DNA of 64,000 nt, from assembly GCA_027886175.1 (NCBI GenBank), contig JAJNNQ010000002.1, forward strand, positions 4,902,001-4,966,000. Direction: 5' to 3'. Positions within the stretch are counted from its first letter, which is position 1, and each line of letters opens with the position of its first letter. This document shows positions 24,223-38,439 of this stretch, one piece after another. A program made the position numbers and the translations under genes. The notes beneath the pieces were generated by a model. It was not told the origin of the DNA. It saw nothing but the letters and a program-made list of their open reading frames with translations, and made no database searches. The DNA comes from Phylloscopus collybita (taxonomy: Eukaryota; Chordata; Aves; Passeriformes; Phylloscopidae).

Positions 24223-26486
24223 CCCCACAAAACACCCCAAACAAGCAGCTGCATTTTTAAAGAGCTGTATTGCTCTCCTCTTGCACAAGCAGGTAGTGAC
24301 AGATAAAATGTGAAAGCTGGGAGAAAGAAGCCAAACAGGAGTGGGCCCTTTTTGGGACGTCCCCTTAATTCCTTCCAACTTCACCAGTTTATTTCATCCA
24401 GAGAAAGGGACTTGGGGAATGTTGTGAGGAAGTGACAAAGGAATATGACTGCTTTATGCAGAAAATTTCCTCGTGGTATCAACCAGCCTTTTACATTCTT
24501 TAAAGCTCTGTTGGCCATTAAAGACAGTGTATCTAAAAATAAAATATAGACAAAACTAGGTTAAGAGAGAAGGAGATGACTAGGAATTCTAAGAGTTCCC
24601 TTCCATAAGCATTTTTTCCTTATTCTTAGGTCACTTTCCCTCTAGTCCAATCCAGAAGCAGGAAAGGTGCAACCAAACAGGTTCCAAGCTGTTTATCTCT
24701 CCTCCATTCTCATGGGAAAACTTTGGTCTGTTAATCCCTACTGCTTTGTGAATAAACAGCCCTGATGGTGAATAATTTTAGTGTTCCAAAATTGTCCAGA
24801 TACAGCTGGTAAGGAACTGTCAGTCACCCTGCATGCAACTGCAGCTTTATATTAAATCACAGAGTGGGCATCCGGCTTCTAATCACTGATGGAGGTTACT
24901 CCTACCAGAAGCTCTGATCTTCTAAGCAGAATAGCAGGATGCTTATTAAATTAACAAGTCTAAAATTCCAAATAAACCATGCCATGAGAAATCAGTTCAA
25001 TGGGTAAAATGAGGCTGTCCCTCCAGCACCCTCTTACATCATGGTGCTTAACCAAAAGATATCTATTTATACAGACACACGAGGCCAGATCCTTAGGTTT
25101 AGCCCTTATACACCATGCACAGTGCAGGATTTAGGGTGATAAAAGTAATTTAGGTTTAAGCTACTAACTCTGTCTTCAGGGTGCTGGGGTCATGATTTTG
25201 ATACCAATGAGTATCTTAAAAAAGCCCCAGAGATGCTCTAGTTTTAATTGCCTTAGCTACTTATAGCCTTATGAGAGCTGTCAAAGCAGCTGGGAATTGA
25301 TTGGACTCAGCATTCTGGCTATTCATCCTTTCCACCTCGCCTTCCTCCTTTTGATCTAGGACTAGGAGGAACAGGAATTGTAGGACTTCATGTCATTAAA
25401 ATGAATTCTCCACTGAGTGAACCCATAGATAGTTGATTAAATTATTTCTGTAGCTGCAGAAAAAGCCACAAGTTGACACAGACACACATTTCCTTAGGGC
25501 AGAAAAAAAAAATCATCTTTATGCAAAAAAAATTTCTCTGCATTGTAAGATTGATTGCACAAATCTGGACACTGCAACCAGAATACAAATAAATGAGAAC
25601 ATCAGTGTTTCAGGAGGTTGTGGTTGAACATTTTTTCTTTTAAAACAAATAAGTAGCTTTAAAAAAACCCCCAACAAATTAATCAATACAAAAGGGATAA
25701 CAAGATGCTTTTTGCATATTCTAAATACTAAAATGGCAGAAAAACAATAAATGGGATACAAAAGATATGACTAATAGGGAACAAGTGAAATGAGGAAACA
25801 GAATATTAATAAAATGGGAGCTGTGATTAAAAAGTAGTGTGATAGAGCTGAAGTTTTCTATTTTTGTAAAGTTCAGGTTCATTAATTCTTTATGTCCCAC
25901 TAAATCTCACTATGGACTTTCCAATCATATTAAATAATTCTTTTATGAATTTATATTTGATTGAGTGGAGCCACCATCATGCTCTGTCAAAGGAGATTGA
26001 AATCAAATCATGTGGGCTCCAAATATTTTCCCAGCAGTATTTTCATAACTGTTATAGGGTTCATCACAGAGTGATTCCTTTATTAGGTTTGCATCTAATT
26101 AGTTATGTGCCCACTATTGGAGAAATATTTTGAATTTAAATACATTTTCACATGGGTAGCAACAGCTCCCATAGGGAAAAAGGATTAAACAAAGATAGCT
26201 TGTTACAGCCCATGGGATCTCTTAGGGAACACAATCACCTCCCAGGAGTGTTGCTATTAAGGCACTTAAAAGGAGCCTGGACACACCAGCACTGCCAGAG
26301 CTTTGTCACTGGTAAATGACAGCCTTTGGGGCTCTAATTTTGGTGATCAGTTTACTGTGGTGTAAATCACAGCTGAATCACAGTAATGTGTTGGCACTCT
26401 CACACAGTGCCTTAAACCACACAAATACCGAAATAAGGAGTTCTGGTACATTGGAAAACTGGATTCCTTTTTTTCCCCACCCTGTG

Positions 26487-26590
26487 CTTTTTTTTTTTTT
26501 TTTTTTTCTTTTTCTTTCTTTTTCTTTTTTTCTTTTTTATTTCTTTTTTCTTTTCTTTTTTTTTTTTTTGTTTGTTTGTGTTTTTTTAAG
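26487..26590. repeat. T-rich polypyrimidine tract
   Basis: About 100 bases of T with regular single C interruptions (TTTTTC units), ending in (GTTT)n. In the PRKAG2 sense it is A/G-rich. Confidence 0.9.
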
Positions 26591-28484
26591 ACAACCTCAG
26601 AATCAAAGAACACTTTTCTGTTCTCTTCATCAGATTTCAATCTCTTTACTCAGCCAGCAGAGTATGGAGCTCTGATAGGTGGTATGGCCTTTTGGAGAGA
26701 GCCAAACCAAAGGACCTGCTGCACACATCCTGGTTCCCAGGCTCCTTGCCAGCACAGGGTGTGATGTAACAGCCTCTCTCTCTCTCACGCTGAACAAGTT
26801 CACAGCCCTGTTTTGGAGTTTACTACATTTTGGCTAAGAAACAGCATGAATAGCTTTGCGGGGAAGCGCTACTGTTTAACAAGCGAGTAGCTGCAGGAAC
26901 AATCTGGTTTCTCCCTTTTATCCAGGACTGGAAGAGAGTCCCAGCTGTACATTACATCTCTCCTCTCCCATATGCTGGAGCGGCAAGGACTGTGCACAAT
27001 GAATACAGACCAGACTCCTTTCTGTGTGCTCTGTCTGCAGCATTCACAGGGCTTGCTCACACAAGCTCAGAGCAAGTCTCTGACTACCTTCTGGCTGACC
27101 TCTCCTCTGTTAAGAACATTCTGGGAAATTGCTTGGCTTGGAAGTTATTTGGAGGACAGTGGCTCACTACACAATAATATGGAAAGGACCATTTGTAGGC
27201 ATGTTCTGCTTTTGTCACTTCTTGTGAGCAGAGGAAGCCCCAGCCTTGTTTTCCACCAAAAGAGACCTCAAAGGCAACTCTCCAGCTGCAACTCTCCTTT
27301 GAGTTGCAATTCTCCACCTTCTGGCCTGGGCTCCTCCCATGCTGGGAAAGGAAAACCAGGAGATGAGCTACCACAGAAATAACTTGTGTTTGCAGGGAGT
27401 AGTGCTATTTTCACAGTGTCTTATGCATCAGGGGAAGAAGAAAGGATGAAAGAAAAGGATACAACCACATAATGCCCAACGTACTGCATTCCACTTCAAA
27501 ATCCGGCCAAGGCGGAAACAGGGCAAACAGGTTCGTTACTGAGTTTGCAACCTCCCTGCATTCCTTTCATGGCTCGTAATGTCACACCAGAGAGGAGTTA
27601 TCCTTTACCACTTACTGCCTGAAGGTTACACCATCCAAACAACACAAGGCCAAAGTACAGAGTCGTGAACTGCATTGTGAGAAATCAAATTGCTCCTTTG
27701 CCGTTTAATGCAGCACACAGTAATCTTTAGGCACAGCTTTGATCTCTTATCAGCTGCATTTCTCATTTTAACCTTCTAACTCAGCCACTAGGAACACCTA
27801 CATATGCAGGGGAGAGCCTGGCAGAGCTGCTGCAGAGGTGTGTGACAGCCCCAGCACTTCCAGCTTTGGGCATCTGAGGAGTGCCTGGATCAGAAAAGCA
27901 GCACCCGGAGTCAATCCCGTCCCTCACAGCCCCCAGAGGCTCCTCAGCCTCAGGGATCTGATTCATCCCCTGCAAATGCCTCTCTGGGGGATGCAGAGAC
28001 AACTGGAGCTACTGTACTCCCAGCTTAAGCAGCTCAGAAAGGTTTCTAAAGTTAGGTGGGATAAATCCAGACCTTGGTGATTACCACAGACACCCTTTTA
28101 GCATGAGGTTAATTGCTCAGCTTTGTGTACTGTGTTGAGGTGATACTTGCTGAAGGAGGATCTCCCTCTCTCAGGAACTGTCTCCCACTATTTATTCCCC
28201 TCCCCAGAACTGAAGGCTTAAAAATCACATGAAAATACCCACTGCTGGAAGTGCTACTAAAACATGAAAGGTTTTGGTTACATCTGCTGGGAAATAGTAT
28301 TTTTATTTTTCCCTCCATGTCTTCTCTCCTACTGAAGAGATTTAACCATTCTGCAGCCAAGTCTCAGACAGGTAAAAAACAATTTCAGAACCAGCTTCAA
28401 ATGCCATTAATTATAAGAATGGGCAAAGATTAATTCCAAGTCCTTATACTATATATCTTCCTATCATTATTTGTTCTTCTTATG

Positions 28485-28510
28485 TTTTTGTTTGTTTGTT
28501 TGTTTGTTTG
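28485..28510. repeat. (GTTT)n microsatellite
   Basis: About six tandem GTTT units, followed by a T/G-rich stretch. Confidence 0.85.
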
Positions 28511-30660
28511 GTGTTGGTTTTTTGTTTTTTTTTTCATAATATTTCCAGGTCTGGGTCTAAAGGTTCTTCTTTCCTGCTGCAATATATTTAGCAATCATGA
28601 ATCATTTATATAGTTCTGGGGTCTCACACATTATCATTACCAGTTAAGCAATGTAATAAGTAAATGAGATTTAAGTTGACAGAGCCCTGTAGATAAGAGC
28701 CAACTTCTCATTTCAGATGTCAGCATAGAAGCTTCCATATCATTGAACTGATCACCTAACAGCATGGCCACTATGAAACCATTTACCATGAAATTTATAG
28801 TATGTTTTTAAAGTAACTGAAATGGTTCTGCCAGCAAATAGTGATGTATGTAAAGAAGAAATTGAGTTTGCCTCTTACAGATTTGCTTATGGCACGTGAT
28901 TGTGAAACGATGTATTTATTAACACACAGCTCAGAATAAATGAAATGTTTGAAAAACAGCACACAAGTCAAGAATGTTTTTCTACTGCTGTTGTATTTGC
29001 AAAGGAATGTTGGGTCAATAATTTGCAGGGATCAAAATACACAACAGTGCTGAGAGAACACTCATCAGCTTCAGATTGATGTCCTTCAGCAGGAACTCAG
29101 CCTTTCCCTCTAACAGTTTCTCCTTCTAGAAGAGAATGGCAAATCTAATCTCTCTTTCCAGTCTCTGTTGAAAATTAAACATCCAGAGCTTTGTTCCTCA
29201 CTGATCGGTGGCTGCTGGCATTTATTGCCAAGTAAACCAAAACCTTAATGATTCACTGGCAGCCCTGCACACTCACTGCTCTCAGACATAAATGAGCACA
29301 GAGGGTACCAGTCAATCAGGTGCTGCACATCCCATGTATTTCTGTATCTTCTGAACAGGGCAGAATCGAGTCCAGCATTCTGAGTTACTCCCCAGGCTCT
29401 GTCTTGTACATATATACAACCACAACTGTTCATAAAAGCCTGCTGAGAATTCTGTTTCTTTATTCTGGCATCTTCTACTCAACTTCATGTTGTCTGAATC
29501 AGCAAATAATCAAGAACAAAACAAAATTTTCAGTCTTTCAGTCAGCGGAATGTGCTAAGATTATGCTGTTTCCTCACTTCTGTTAGGTACAAAAGATTCT
29601 TCTGTAGCTGCATAACACAGATGAACACATACATATGCAAATAATATGACTGATTGACTAAAACCTACCCAAAATGTTTTTGTATCCTACAAAACTTTGG
29701 GTTTAATAATTTCTGTATCCCAAGAGCATACTGATGTGGAAAGGCAGTGAGCTGGCTCCAGAAAAGTTACTGCTGGAGTTTCCTAACCATAAATGTAGAA
29801 CCTATTTTATTTAATACTTTAATGATTTACTTTTGCATAGCTGAAGAACACAAAGTCTGTAATTTGTAGGGAGAGTTTGGCTTTCTTGATCGAAAAAAAC
29901 AAAGTTTGGCTACTGGTACAACAGGATGTAGCAAACAATGAATGAAAACTGCCATTAATTATAAGAGCAAATAGTTATAACCCATCCATGAAAAAATTAT
30001 GTTGAAAATCAGAGACTTCCTAACCTGTACGGAAGGAACCCCCAAAATAGGGCAGGTGTTTTATGGGATGTGTGTGAATGACTTGAAAGTATCAGATGAA
30101 CTCTGATCCAGGGCTCAAATGCTTTCAGCATCACAAAGCTGCTGCTACTGGAGGCACCTCACACAAAAGCAAAAAGGCTTTGGGATTGCTGTGTTACTGT
30201 GTTCAGATCCTGGAACAGCTTTCCCCTGGGTGAGTGGGAGGAAACTTCCTGCTTTTAAATAAATTACTGAGAACTGGAATGAAACAGAACTCGTAGCTGT
30301 TCAATAGAGCAACTGACCTCATGAACCTGTATGCCCTTTGCAGTTCTAGATTTCTAGACACAAAAAAATGTAGAAGATTTTATGTTTTGGAAGGAAAAAA
30401 AAAAATTAAAAAAAGGAAGAAAAACTGGGCCAGGCAGATGCAGGGTAGTTAATTCTGGTGACAGATCACGGTCTGCTGGTTCCATGAGTCAGAGGAATGG
30501 AAAGATACAGGTAATGTGAAGGAAATAACACAAAAGGAAAAGGGGGCAAAAAGGCAGAGGTGAAAGAAAAGGAGAGTGCTGCCTCTGAGGCTCAGGCTGG
30601 CCAAGGGAGAGGGGAGGAGGTGCAGAGCTGTGCAGTAGTAGAGAATATCAGAGGCTGGAA

Positions 30661-30710
30661 TTCATGTGTTCCCAGGAACTGCTGAGTTCATGCATTACCA
30701 GGAACTGAAG
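30661..30710. repeat. Imperfect 26-bp tandem duplication
   Basis: Two adjacent copies share TTCATG and CCAGGAACTG with a few differences. Confidence 0.65.
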
Positions 30711-31284
30711 AAACCACTCTAATGAAGACACCTTTGCTATGTGTGAGGCTGGATAAATGCCCTGGTAGTGCTGCCCTTCTTTTTCTACTCTCTGAGCTGG
30801 GGCAGGAGGTGTGATAGCAACTTGTGCTATTAGTCACCAGCTGTCCCAGTCATCTCAGACTCCAGAGGCAGCAGGAACTTGGAATCCCTACAGTTCAGAC
30901 TGTGAATTTCTTTTTTATATGCTCTCTTTGGCTGCTAACTCTCTCATCAGCTCTTCTTAAGGGAGATAAAAGACAATCCTAAATAAAATTTTATCCATCT
31001 CTGGGGTGGCATCTCAGCAGTGTATCCTGGGATCTGAAGCCATTGCAAAACTCAATTCAAAAGTAGTGCAAAGATCAGTTACTACCTGGGTAAATCAGAA
31101 GGGAGCCACCACCTTTGGATTCCCAGTGCCCTCCCAGCCAAACTCCAAAGTGAACTGAAGTAAAAGGCCTTGTTCTTGTTCTCATGGGCACACACACTGC
31201 AGCCCATCAGTTGTAACACAAGACACAGTCCACACACAACCCTGCCCATTTCCCAGTGGAAAACTGCACACAAGCTTTACTTAC

Positions 31285-31499
31285 TGGTTTTGAGGTAGCA
31301 CAGGGAGCTGGTGTCATGATGGGAGGCTTGGCTGCACTTTGAGATGGAGGCAGAGAAAATCTCTGCCCTGTGTCCGGAGGCGAGGAACAGTGGATCCGTG
31401 TTTCTAGTCTCTCAGGCTCATGCTTATAGGATTCAAGAGGGAACGTGGGCTGCTTGGTCACTTGTGTTGGGGTAGATGGAGAAGAGGAGAGGCTAGAGG
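31285..31499 (-). CDS. PRKAG2: PRKAG2 internal coding exon (N-terminal linker of long AMPK gamma-2)
   Basis: This is a 215-nt internal exon: 2 nt completing a split codon, then 71 codons. The translation contains [26 protein letters not shown] and SPPDTGQRF, which I recognise from the long isoform of AMPK gamma-2, just upstream of the MLEKLE segment. On the minus strand the acceptor reads TTGTTCACAG before base 31499, with a pyrimidine-rich lead-in. The donor is GTAAGT starting at base 31284. The exon ends in phase 0, matching the phase-0 start of the exon at 10805. Gamma-2 is the nucleotide-sensing regulatory subunit of the AMPK heterotrimer; this exon belongs to its Ser/Pro-rich N-terminal extension, not to the CBS domains. 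The C-terminal third ([24 protein letters not shown]) differs more from the human protein as I remember it than the middle does. Exon numbering (exon 4 in human) is from memory. Confidence 0.95.
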
Positions 31500-34400
31500 C
31501 TGTGAACAACAAGAATGACCAAAGGGTCAGTTCAGGTGAAAAGCAGACGATCTCAGCTTTACAGAAATCCTGTTCTTTTTCATCGCATTTCCCCAAACTA
31601 AAAGTAGGGATTTCGCCTCCTTGTTTATGAAAAGGAATCTGTGCCTTGCCATTAAAACTCTTTTTAGCTGGTTGAACTGCCTGATCCACTACAGGGAGGC
31701 ACAGTGGCAGGATGGGAGTGCTGGAGGTTTGTGTTGTATTAACCTCCTGTCTGATTGCTTATTTCTAAAATGACACTCAGCACGGGTATTACTTTATTGT
31801 TGTCATTTTAATAATCCTGTGAGTCTCAGGCTTACCTTTATCTCATGGCACATGGCTCAAAACCTTTAATGGTTGCTTTTTCTTCTTTTTCATTATTTTA
31901 ACAGCATTTCAGCCAGCAGTTAAAACACAATTAGGAGCAGAGACAAAAAGGAACAGGGCGTATTTCTCCTGAGCCTCAGTTTGCTTTCTGTAAAGCTCTT
32001 GTACAGCCCTTGTACAAACTAAAATTGTTTTCAGCTGCCTTTGAGGAGAAAAATTGATCTTATCTTTTGCCAAAAATCAGTGTCAGCAGCAGATAATTTC
32101 TCTTGTGAGCACCCTGTTTTTATTTGACACGTGTATGTACCCCAGCTGTGTTTTTGGTTATGTCCCTAGGGCAGCTCGGAATTGTGAACAAACAGATTTA
32201 AACTGTGTTTATTGCCCATTTAAGAACCAGCAGACATCCACCACCAGTCAGAAAATTCAGGTTCCAACATCTGTGTTTCTGGTTACATGTACATCAGCAA
32301 ACCAAGGATGGTTCTCTGGTGCCAGCATAAATCAGGACAGACTTAGAGGCATAAAAACCATGAGGCTGAACTGGGATATGTATTTTTAAGTGGGCTGTGA
32401 GACCCCTGAATTTGGCTCATTTCTTGTGCTTCCATAGATTTGTGTAGATGATCAGTTAGTCCAAAGGGGACTCAAACCCATCAAAAGGGAGTATATTAAT
32501 GAGAAAAATCCCAGGCCCTTCAAAGGAGTGTTTGAGAACACAATGTTGCATTTTCATGGTCAATCTGGCTTCTTGGTGTGAGCTTTCAGGGCTCCACAAG
32601 AGATTATTGCACCTAGGTTTTTTCCTGAGTTCCTAGACTTGGAAGACTGGACATCCAACAACTCAGGGTGGGATCTATTACTTGAAGAAACTATTACTCC
32701 TGACATATCTGGGGAAGAGTTAGCATTTCTGTGTTTAAAGGAATTAACATGTGATATGGGTAACTGTTCTTCATCTATTATTCTTCTTTGAAAACAACCT
32801 TTCTTGATGGCTTTTACATAATAAGAGACTTAACTCTACAATAATAGAGTCACTCAACATGAAACCTGCAAAATAATTAGGCTCTAATATGTTTTATTAA
32901 TAGTGGGTTTAGTGGTACAGAGTACTGTATTTATTTCTTTCAAAGAAAACCTTAATACTCACTGATAAGTTTTAGCTTTGCTGGAATCAAAAAGGACCCC
33001 CTACTCAGTCCCTCCCTTTGGTCCTTTTCCAAACTTGCAGCTGGACTTCCATTTAATTTGATTTTTAATGAGCCCTGGAGCTCTGCAGTGAAGCAGCAAT
33101 GCCACAGGCCCAGAGGAGGCTGGGGTTGGAGGCAGGTGCAGATGTTGGCTGATGTGACACATCACAGAGTGAGGCAAGAGTAACCACCCTGGCATTTTGA
33201 ATGCCCTCAACCCCTGCTCATTTCAGGGGGACTGGAGAGTGTGTTCCACTTCCTTAAGGACTGAAAGGACACTTAACCTGCCTGGTCAGTTTGTGCTTAC
33301 AGACAAATTTAAATAAGCAGTTCTGGGGAAGATGCCCCTCTGTGTTTTTATGGAACAAATGTTCCCTGAGTGCTCAGACTGGTGGCTGAGATAGCTGTAA
33401 TCGATGCAAATGGAAAACCACTAAAAGGGAGAAAAACACCATTAGATCTTAAAGCCTTGCTGCTGGGATGTGTTCATTGTGTGCTAATGTACCCAGCAAG
33501 TCCACAAGAACCATTTCTAGTGCTGAGAGGCTCTGCCAGGAGAACTTTTACCAGACATACAGAAACCACACACTCAGCAGCTGAGCAAGGCTGGCCTGCC
33601 AAGTGCAGAGGACATCTGTAGGACACAGGGACATGTGGATCAAAGGAGACCACAGAAGTAACATCTCTTACAGCCTGTGAGAACTACTGTCACCTCATCA
33701 CAGGTCTGTAACAGCCCAGGCAGGACAGACAGGGTGGTTTCCATCTTATAAGAATGTTCACTGGTGGTGAATCTCCTTTTGGATGCCAGCCTTGGATATT
33801 TGGCATGAGTTTTTATGGATGAAGAGCATCTGTGACTCCAGCACACAGAGCCTTGGAACTGTTTGTTCAACCAGGCACTTCAAACATAAAGTACGCACTG
33901 TGAGGCACAACCTAATATATCTGAGGTTTAGTTTGTCTGTGACTCAGTTTCTGCACAGAATTGGAGGGAAAAATATAATTATTTTGCAGGGTACTTGATA
34001 AAATTAATGTAATTAAGCTTTTCAATCTTTTAGAAGCCTGCCTTATAGCATGACTGTGGTATCTATATTATTTACATTTGTACAATACTGAGATTGAAGT
34101 CATAATCACACAGGAAATGCTAAATTTTTTACAAATATTGTGACAAAATACTTCTGGCTGCTGTGATACAGCCTAACACCCTAAACCCTTTTTATAAAAG
34201 CCTTCCACATCAAAGAACAAAAATCTGTTAATATATCTCCAGAGCAAAATCAGTTCAGGAGTAACAGGACTTGGTATTAACTGTAGTCCTATTGGACTGA
34301 CAACTAAACAGCAGCACTGGTGTAAATATACATGTACATGCAGTAGGTGCCCTGCTCTACTACAGCAGAAGGAACCCAGTGAAGAGACAAGATACAACTC

Positions 34401-34749
34401 TATCCCATAGCTAAAACCAGTTTATTTGGGAGAATGCACTTAAAACAATTAAGCAGGGAAAACCAGACAACAATTCGGGATTCTTCCATAACGAAGCTGA
34501 AACAATTCAGTATGCATGTGGGGATTTGGAGGAAGAAACAAACTTTGACATTGGCTACAAACACTACCAGTTCTGGTAGCAACAATATGAACAAAATGTT
34601 GTGTTTCCATGTTATGAAACTAAAGACCTGTCCCTTTTTGTATAGCACAAAAGGATTTTAGAAAAAATTTAAAAAGATAGAAAAAGGCCTAGCAGATTGG
34701 TTGCTGGTTAACAAAATTGTTAGCCAAATTGTCTCTGGCTAACAAAAGG

Positions 34750-34830
34750 GTTTGTCCTTTGGGGTTGGAACTGCATGATCTGTAAGGTCTCTTCCAACCC
34801 AAAACATTTGATGATTCAGTGATTCTGTAT
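34750..34830 (+). mobile_element. CR1 LINE 3' terminal fragment
   Basis: GGGGTTGGAACTGCATGATC, then GGTCTCTTCCAACCCAAAAC, ending GATGATTCAGTGATTCTGTA, is the CR1 3' end with degenerate 8-mer tail repeats. Only the last ~80 bases are present. Confidence 0.9.
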
Positions 34831-36082
34831 TTCCTATTGATTAACCCTATCCAGTTCTGAAACAATCCAAGAGTTTTGCTTTCTTCTGACTCATTCTCAC
34901 ATTACCTCTCTTGGGACAAAACAAGAGCAAATAAAGAGGATAACTTTGTGATCTCCAAATTGATGAGTCATGAGTACTAACATTTGCATAACTGATTATT
35001 CATAGGAATAAGAATATTCATGAGATACACATGAATATGTGGTTCAAAACAATATTCATATTACAACTTTGCATGGAATGTGTAAGTGAGATCCTAACAG
35101 AACTAGACAGCACCAGACTTTGAGCAGAATGGGGCTGTCTCCAGCTGCCTTCCCCCTGTGACAGGGAAAGCACACAGGTTCTGTGTCCCTGTTTGAGCAA
35201 CTTCAGCTGGGATGGAGCCACATGTCATGGGCTGGATGCAAAAGCCCCAAGGAAGGCTGCTGGAATGGCAGTGCCCACACCTTTGGCTCAAGCCACATCC
35301 AGCACTGGCTGGTATCGAGCTGGGCACAGACATCCAAAACCAATGTTGCTCCCTTCACTTTTTTTCTCTGGGCATTTGCAACAATTTTTCCTAAATAAAG
35401 CCCTTGTTTTGCACAGCATTAAGTTTTTCACCCACGTACTGGGGCATTCTGATCCAAACCAGCTCCTCACTGATACATAACAGGAAAGGATGAAGTGCTG
35501 CGTTGTCATCCGTGTACTCCCATGGGAAGAAGGGTGGATGCCCTCCTACATTTCCTACATTCCCAGGGTGACACCCACAATGAGTTCTGTCACCTACATT
35601 TCATGCCTGACCTGGCAGGATGCATCTGGTGGTTTCTGTGAGGAAGGATGCTCACAGCCCAGTGATTCCTGCCTAAGCCTCCCTTTTCATCAACCCTTTT
35701 CCAGAGAGAAAAACAGCTGCTACCCTCGTGAATGTTTGAAGCCACCTGCCCCCACAGGATGCTGGAAGGGATTTCAGGGATGTGCTAACACTCCTAAACA
35801 GAGGCTTGGCTTCAGGGGGACAGTAATAGAGTCACAAAGGTTTGAGGGGCCTAAGGATGTGCAAAATTATGTGCTTAAGTTGCTGAAACTGGAGAGAGTT
35901 ACCGGCCATGAAAATGAAATCACTCTTTGCACTTTCTCTACAAATCACACTTCAGTATTCTCTCATCCTGTACCTGATCAAGCAAATAATAACACTGCTA
36001 ATACATAAAGCTGTGGCTAAAACAGTTTTCCAAGTTTATATATAGGGATATATTCATTTACCATTTAGAGTGAAACTTCTCA

Positions 36083-36223
36083 GCAAAAAAGCAAAACAAA
36101 CCAAACAACAACAACAACAAACCCCAAACCCACAAAAAAAACCCCAAACAAACAAACAAAAGAAAACAACCAACCAAAAAAAAACCCACACAAAAACGCA
36201 AAGCCAAAACAAAAAAACCAAAA
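36083..36223. repeat. A/C-rich simple sequence
   Basis: (CAA)n, (CAAA)n and AACCCC blocks on the plus strand over about 140 bases. Frames rich in Lys/Gln/Asn or Phe/Cys/Val through it are artefacts. Confidence 0.9.
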
Positions 36224-38439
36224 GGAATTTCCATTTGCAGTGTCTCCATGTGACACTTTTTGTCTTGACTCTCCCAGGACAACACTGTCCTTTCATTTAC
36301 ATTCTCAGCTGGCAGTGAAACAGAGAAGGCTGCAGGCTGTGGCTGCTGAATTTTAAGTACCCTGCAGCACAAGTGAATCTGAGCTGAGCCGCTGGTTCAT
36401 TAAGCTGATTCACTCTTCAGACACAATACTATGTTAATTCTGACACATAAGCAAATCAATGCAAATTATGTGAAATGAGGTTTAATGCCACTTAATGACA
36501 GTAAAAGCTCTGAACCCATCAGCAGGTAGACGGCTACTGCCTGTTTCCATCCAAGCAGTACTGGTGACATTGGCACTAAATGTTGTAAAACACCCGTTAG
36601 TTTAAAAAATAATAAATTAAGCCTGAAGAGTAAATCTGAAGAGTTGTTGTACCAAAAAATAGCATGGATACTGCCCAGGAAATTTCCTCTTTTATCTAAC
36701 ATTGTCACTTATGCACTACTTCAGGTGACTCCCACCATACAGGAATTACAGTTCCTATTCTTGAACCCTACAGCTTTTGTCTGAGATTGACACTGCATCA
36801 CCTGCATAATGCTTGAAAATGCATCACCCAGGCCTTCCAGCCCTTCCAAGCTCCCTGATTCCAGCTGAGCAGCATCTATCCCAGCTGCATTAGCACATTT
36901 GTTTCAATCTTACTGAAACAGCTCCATGGCTGTCCATGTAGAGGGTACACCACTCAAAGGGAAGCTTGCTTGCTTCCAAAAACACATTTCTGATGCTTTC
37001 GTGATCAGAAGAAGAGAAAAACACACCTCTGAAGTAATTAAAATATCATATGCTGTCTGAAAATTTCACAGGAAAATGTATATTTTTGCAACTTAAAAAA
37101 AAATAATCTAAAATATTCTAATTTACTTATAGTAGTTTGAACATAGTAAAGGAAACCACTACTTAAGTGGTCTCAGCCATAGAAATATCTGAAAGCTCCA
37201 GCTTTTGCTTCAGATGCTACTTCACTTTGTAAAACCAAGGACAAAGCCCTACTGGTATCCAGAATTCAGCCTGTTCTACTCCACTTGTGGTCCATTTACC
37301 TGCCAAAATCACACTTGTATCTGTGGAATCTGCAATGTAGCACCTTTTCCTCATAAAAATGAGAAAATCAAGAGCTGAAGAGTTGAATTAGCAAAGTTTT
37401 GAGATTTGCTCTTCCTTCTGAAGATCTCAAGGCCCCTTTTTGAGGAAAGGCTGATCAGAAGAAACATTTGGCTGTATCCTTTAAAAAAAGATGATGCTGT
37501 ATCCTTAAAGGGGTTTACTGAAGAACTGTCCTGCAATGATGACAGAGGCTCTTCCACCTTGCCCAGAACCACACATTAGTTATCTTACATTTGTTAAATG
37601 TACTTGATAAATCTGAAGAGACTTGACACATCATGTCAGCTCATAAAGCAATAAACACGAGACCCAAGATCAGAACTCCTGGTGGAAAGCGTCCCTCCCA
37701 ATGGGCTTTTTGTAGTTCTCATTGGCAGCAAGGTTCCAGCCTGGCTTCTAACTACTAATTTTCTGCCAATGCTTCTCCTTTGTCTTGCAAATGCTGGAGA
37801 AAAGATCACGGCCAAATAATTCAGAGCAAAGAAAGGGGGATCACTCACAAGCTTGATGGCAAAGAATGGGGTTTTTTTTGAGACGGCCAAATGCACATTC
37901 CTTTGCTGTTCGACAGCCTGACAGGTGATGAATGAAGAGGTCCTGGTAATGGTTGAGGTAGTCACTGAATAAGTGCCTGGGCTGGCACGAATAATTAACT
38001 CGGCATGGTAATTATACTGAGAGACTCAGCACCAAGGCTTCGTCAGACACCAGATGGCTGCGGCCAAGACTCAGAGGCAGAAACACAGACAACGTGTACC
38101 TTGCCAGCACAAGTGCCAGTGAGAGGAGAAAAGAATTAACAGAGATCCTCAGCAGGCAACAGCCTGATGGGGGAACACCCCGTAGAACCAGAAGAAGCAA
38201 GAGAAGGAGGTTTGGGCACGAATTTCCAGGAGAAACACACACATGAGCAAAGAATGCTTTACCCTCCTGTGCATCCATCACCCACAGAGCACGGGGTCAA
38301 GAAGTTTGCAGACATCAGCTTTTCACTTTCGCCAGGTGTGGCCACTGAACTGACTGGGATGAACAGTGGCTTAGCTCAGGCAGCTCGGGCAGAAGACTTC
38401 AACCTGAGACCACGGGAGGCGAGATATTGAAAAGATAAA

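Larger units (their letters stand above)
10806..31284 (-). other. PRKAG2: PRKAG2 intron between linker exon and short-isoform exon
   Basis: The intron is 20,479 bp and is bounded by GTAAGT (31284) and CCTCCCGCAG (10806). Its downstream end holds the CpG island and minisatellite. The remainder holds CR1 pieces at 14.93-15.77, 19.49-19.89 and 21.88-22.44 kb, a MIR relic at 21.46 kb and several simple repeats. Between these (12-14.9, 16-19.4, 23-31 kb) I see only AT-rich sequence without recognisable genes. Confidence 0.85.

Noticed and set aside
35490..36008. 172-codon plus-strand frame
   Set aside because: No recognised domain, no clear splice or promoter context, and composition like intron sequence.
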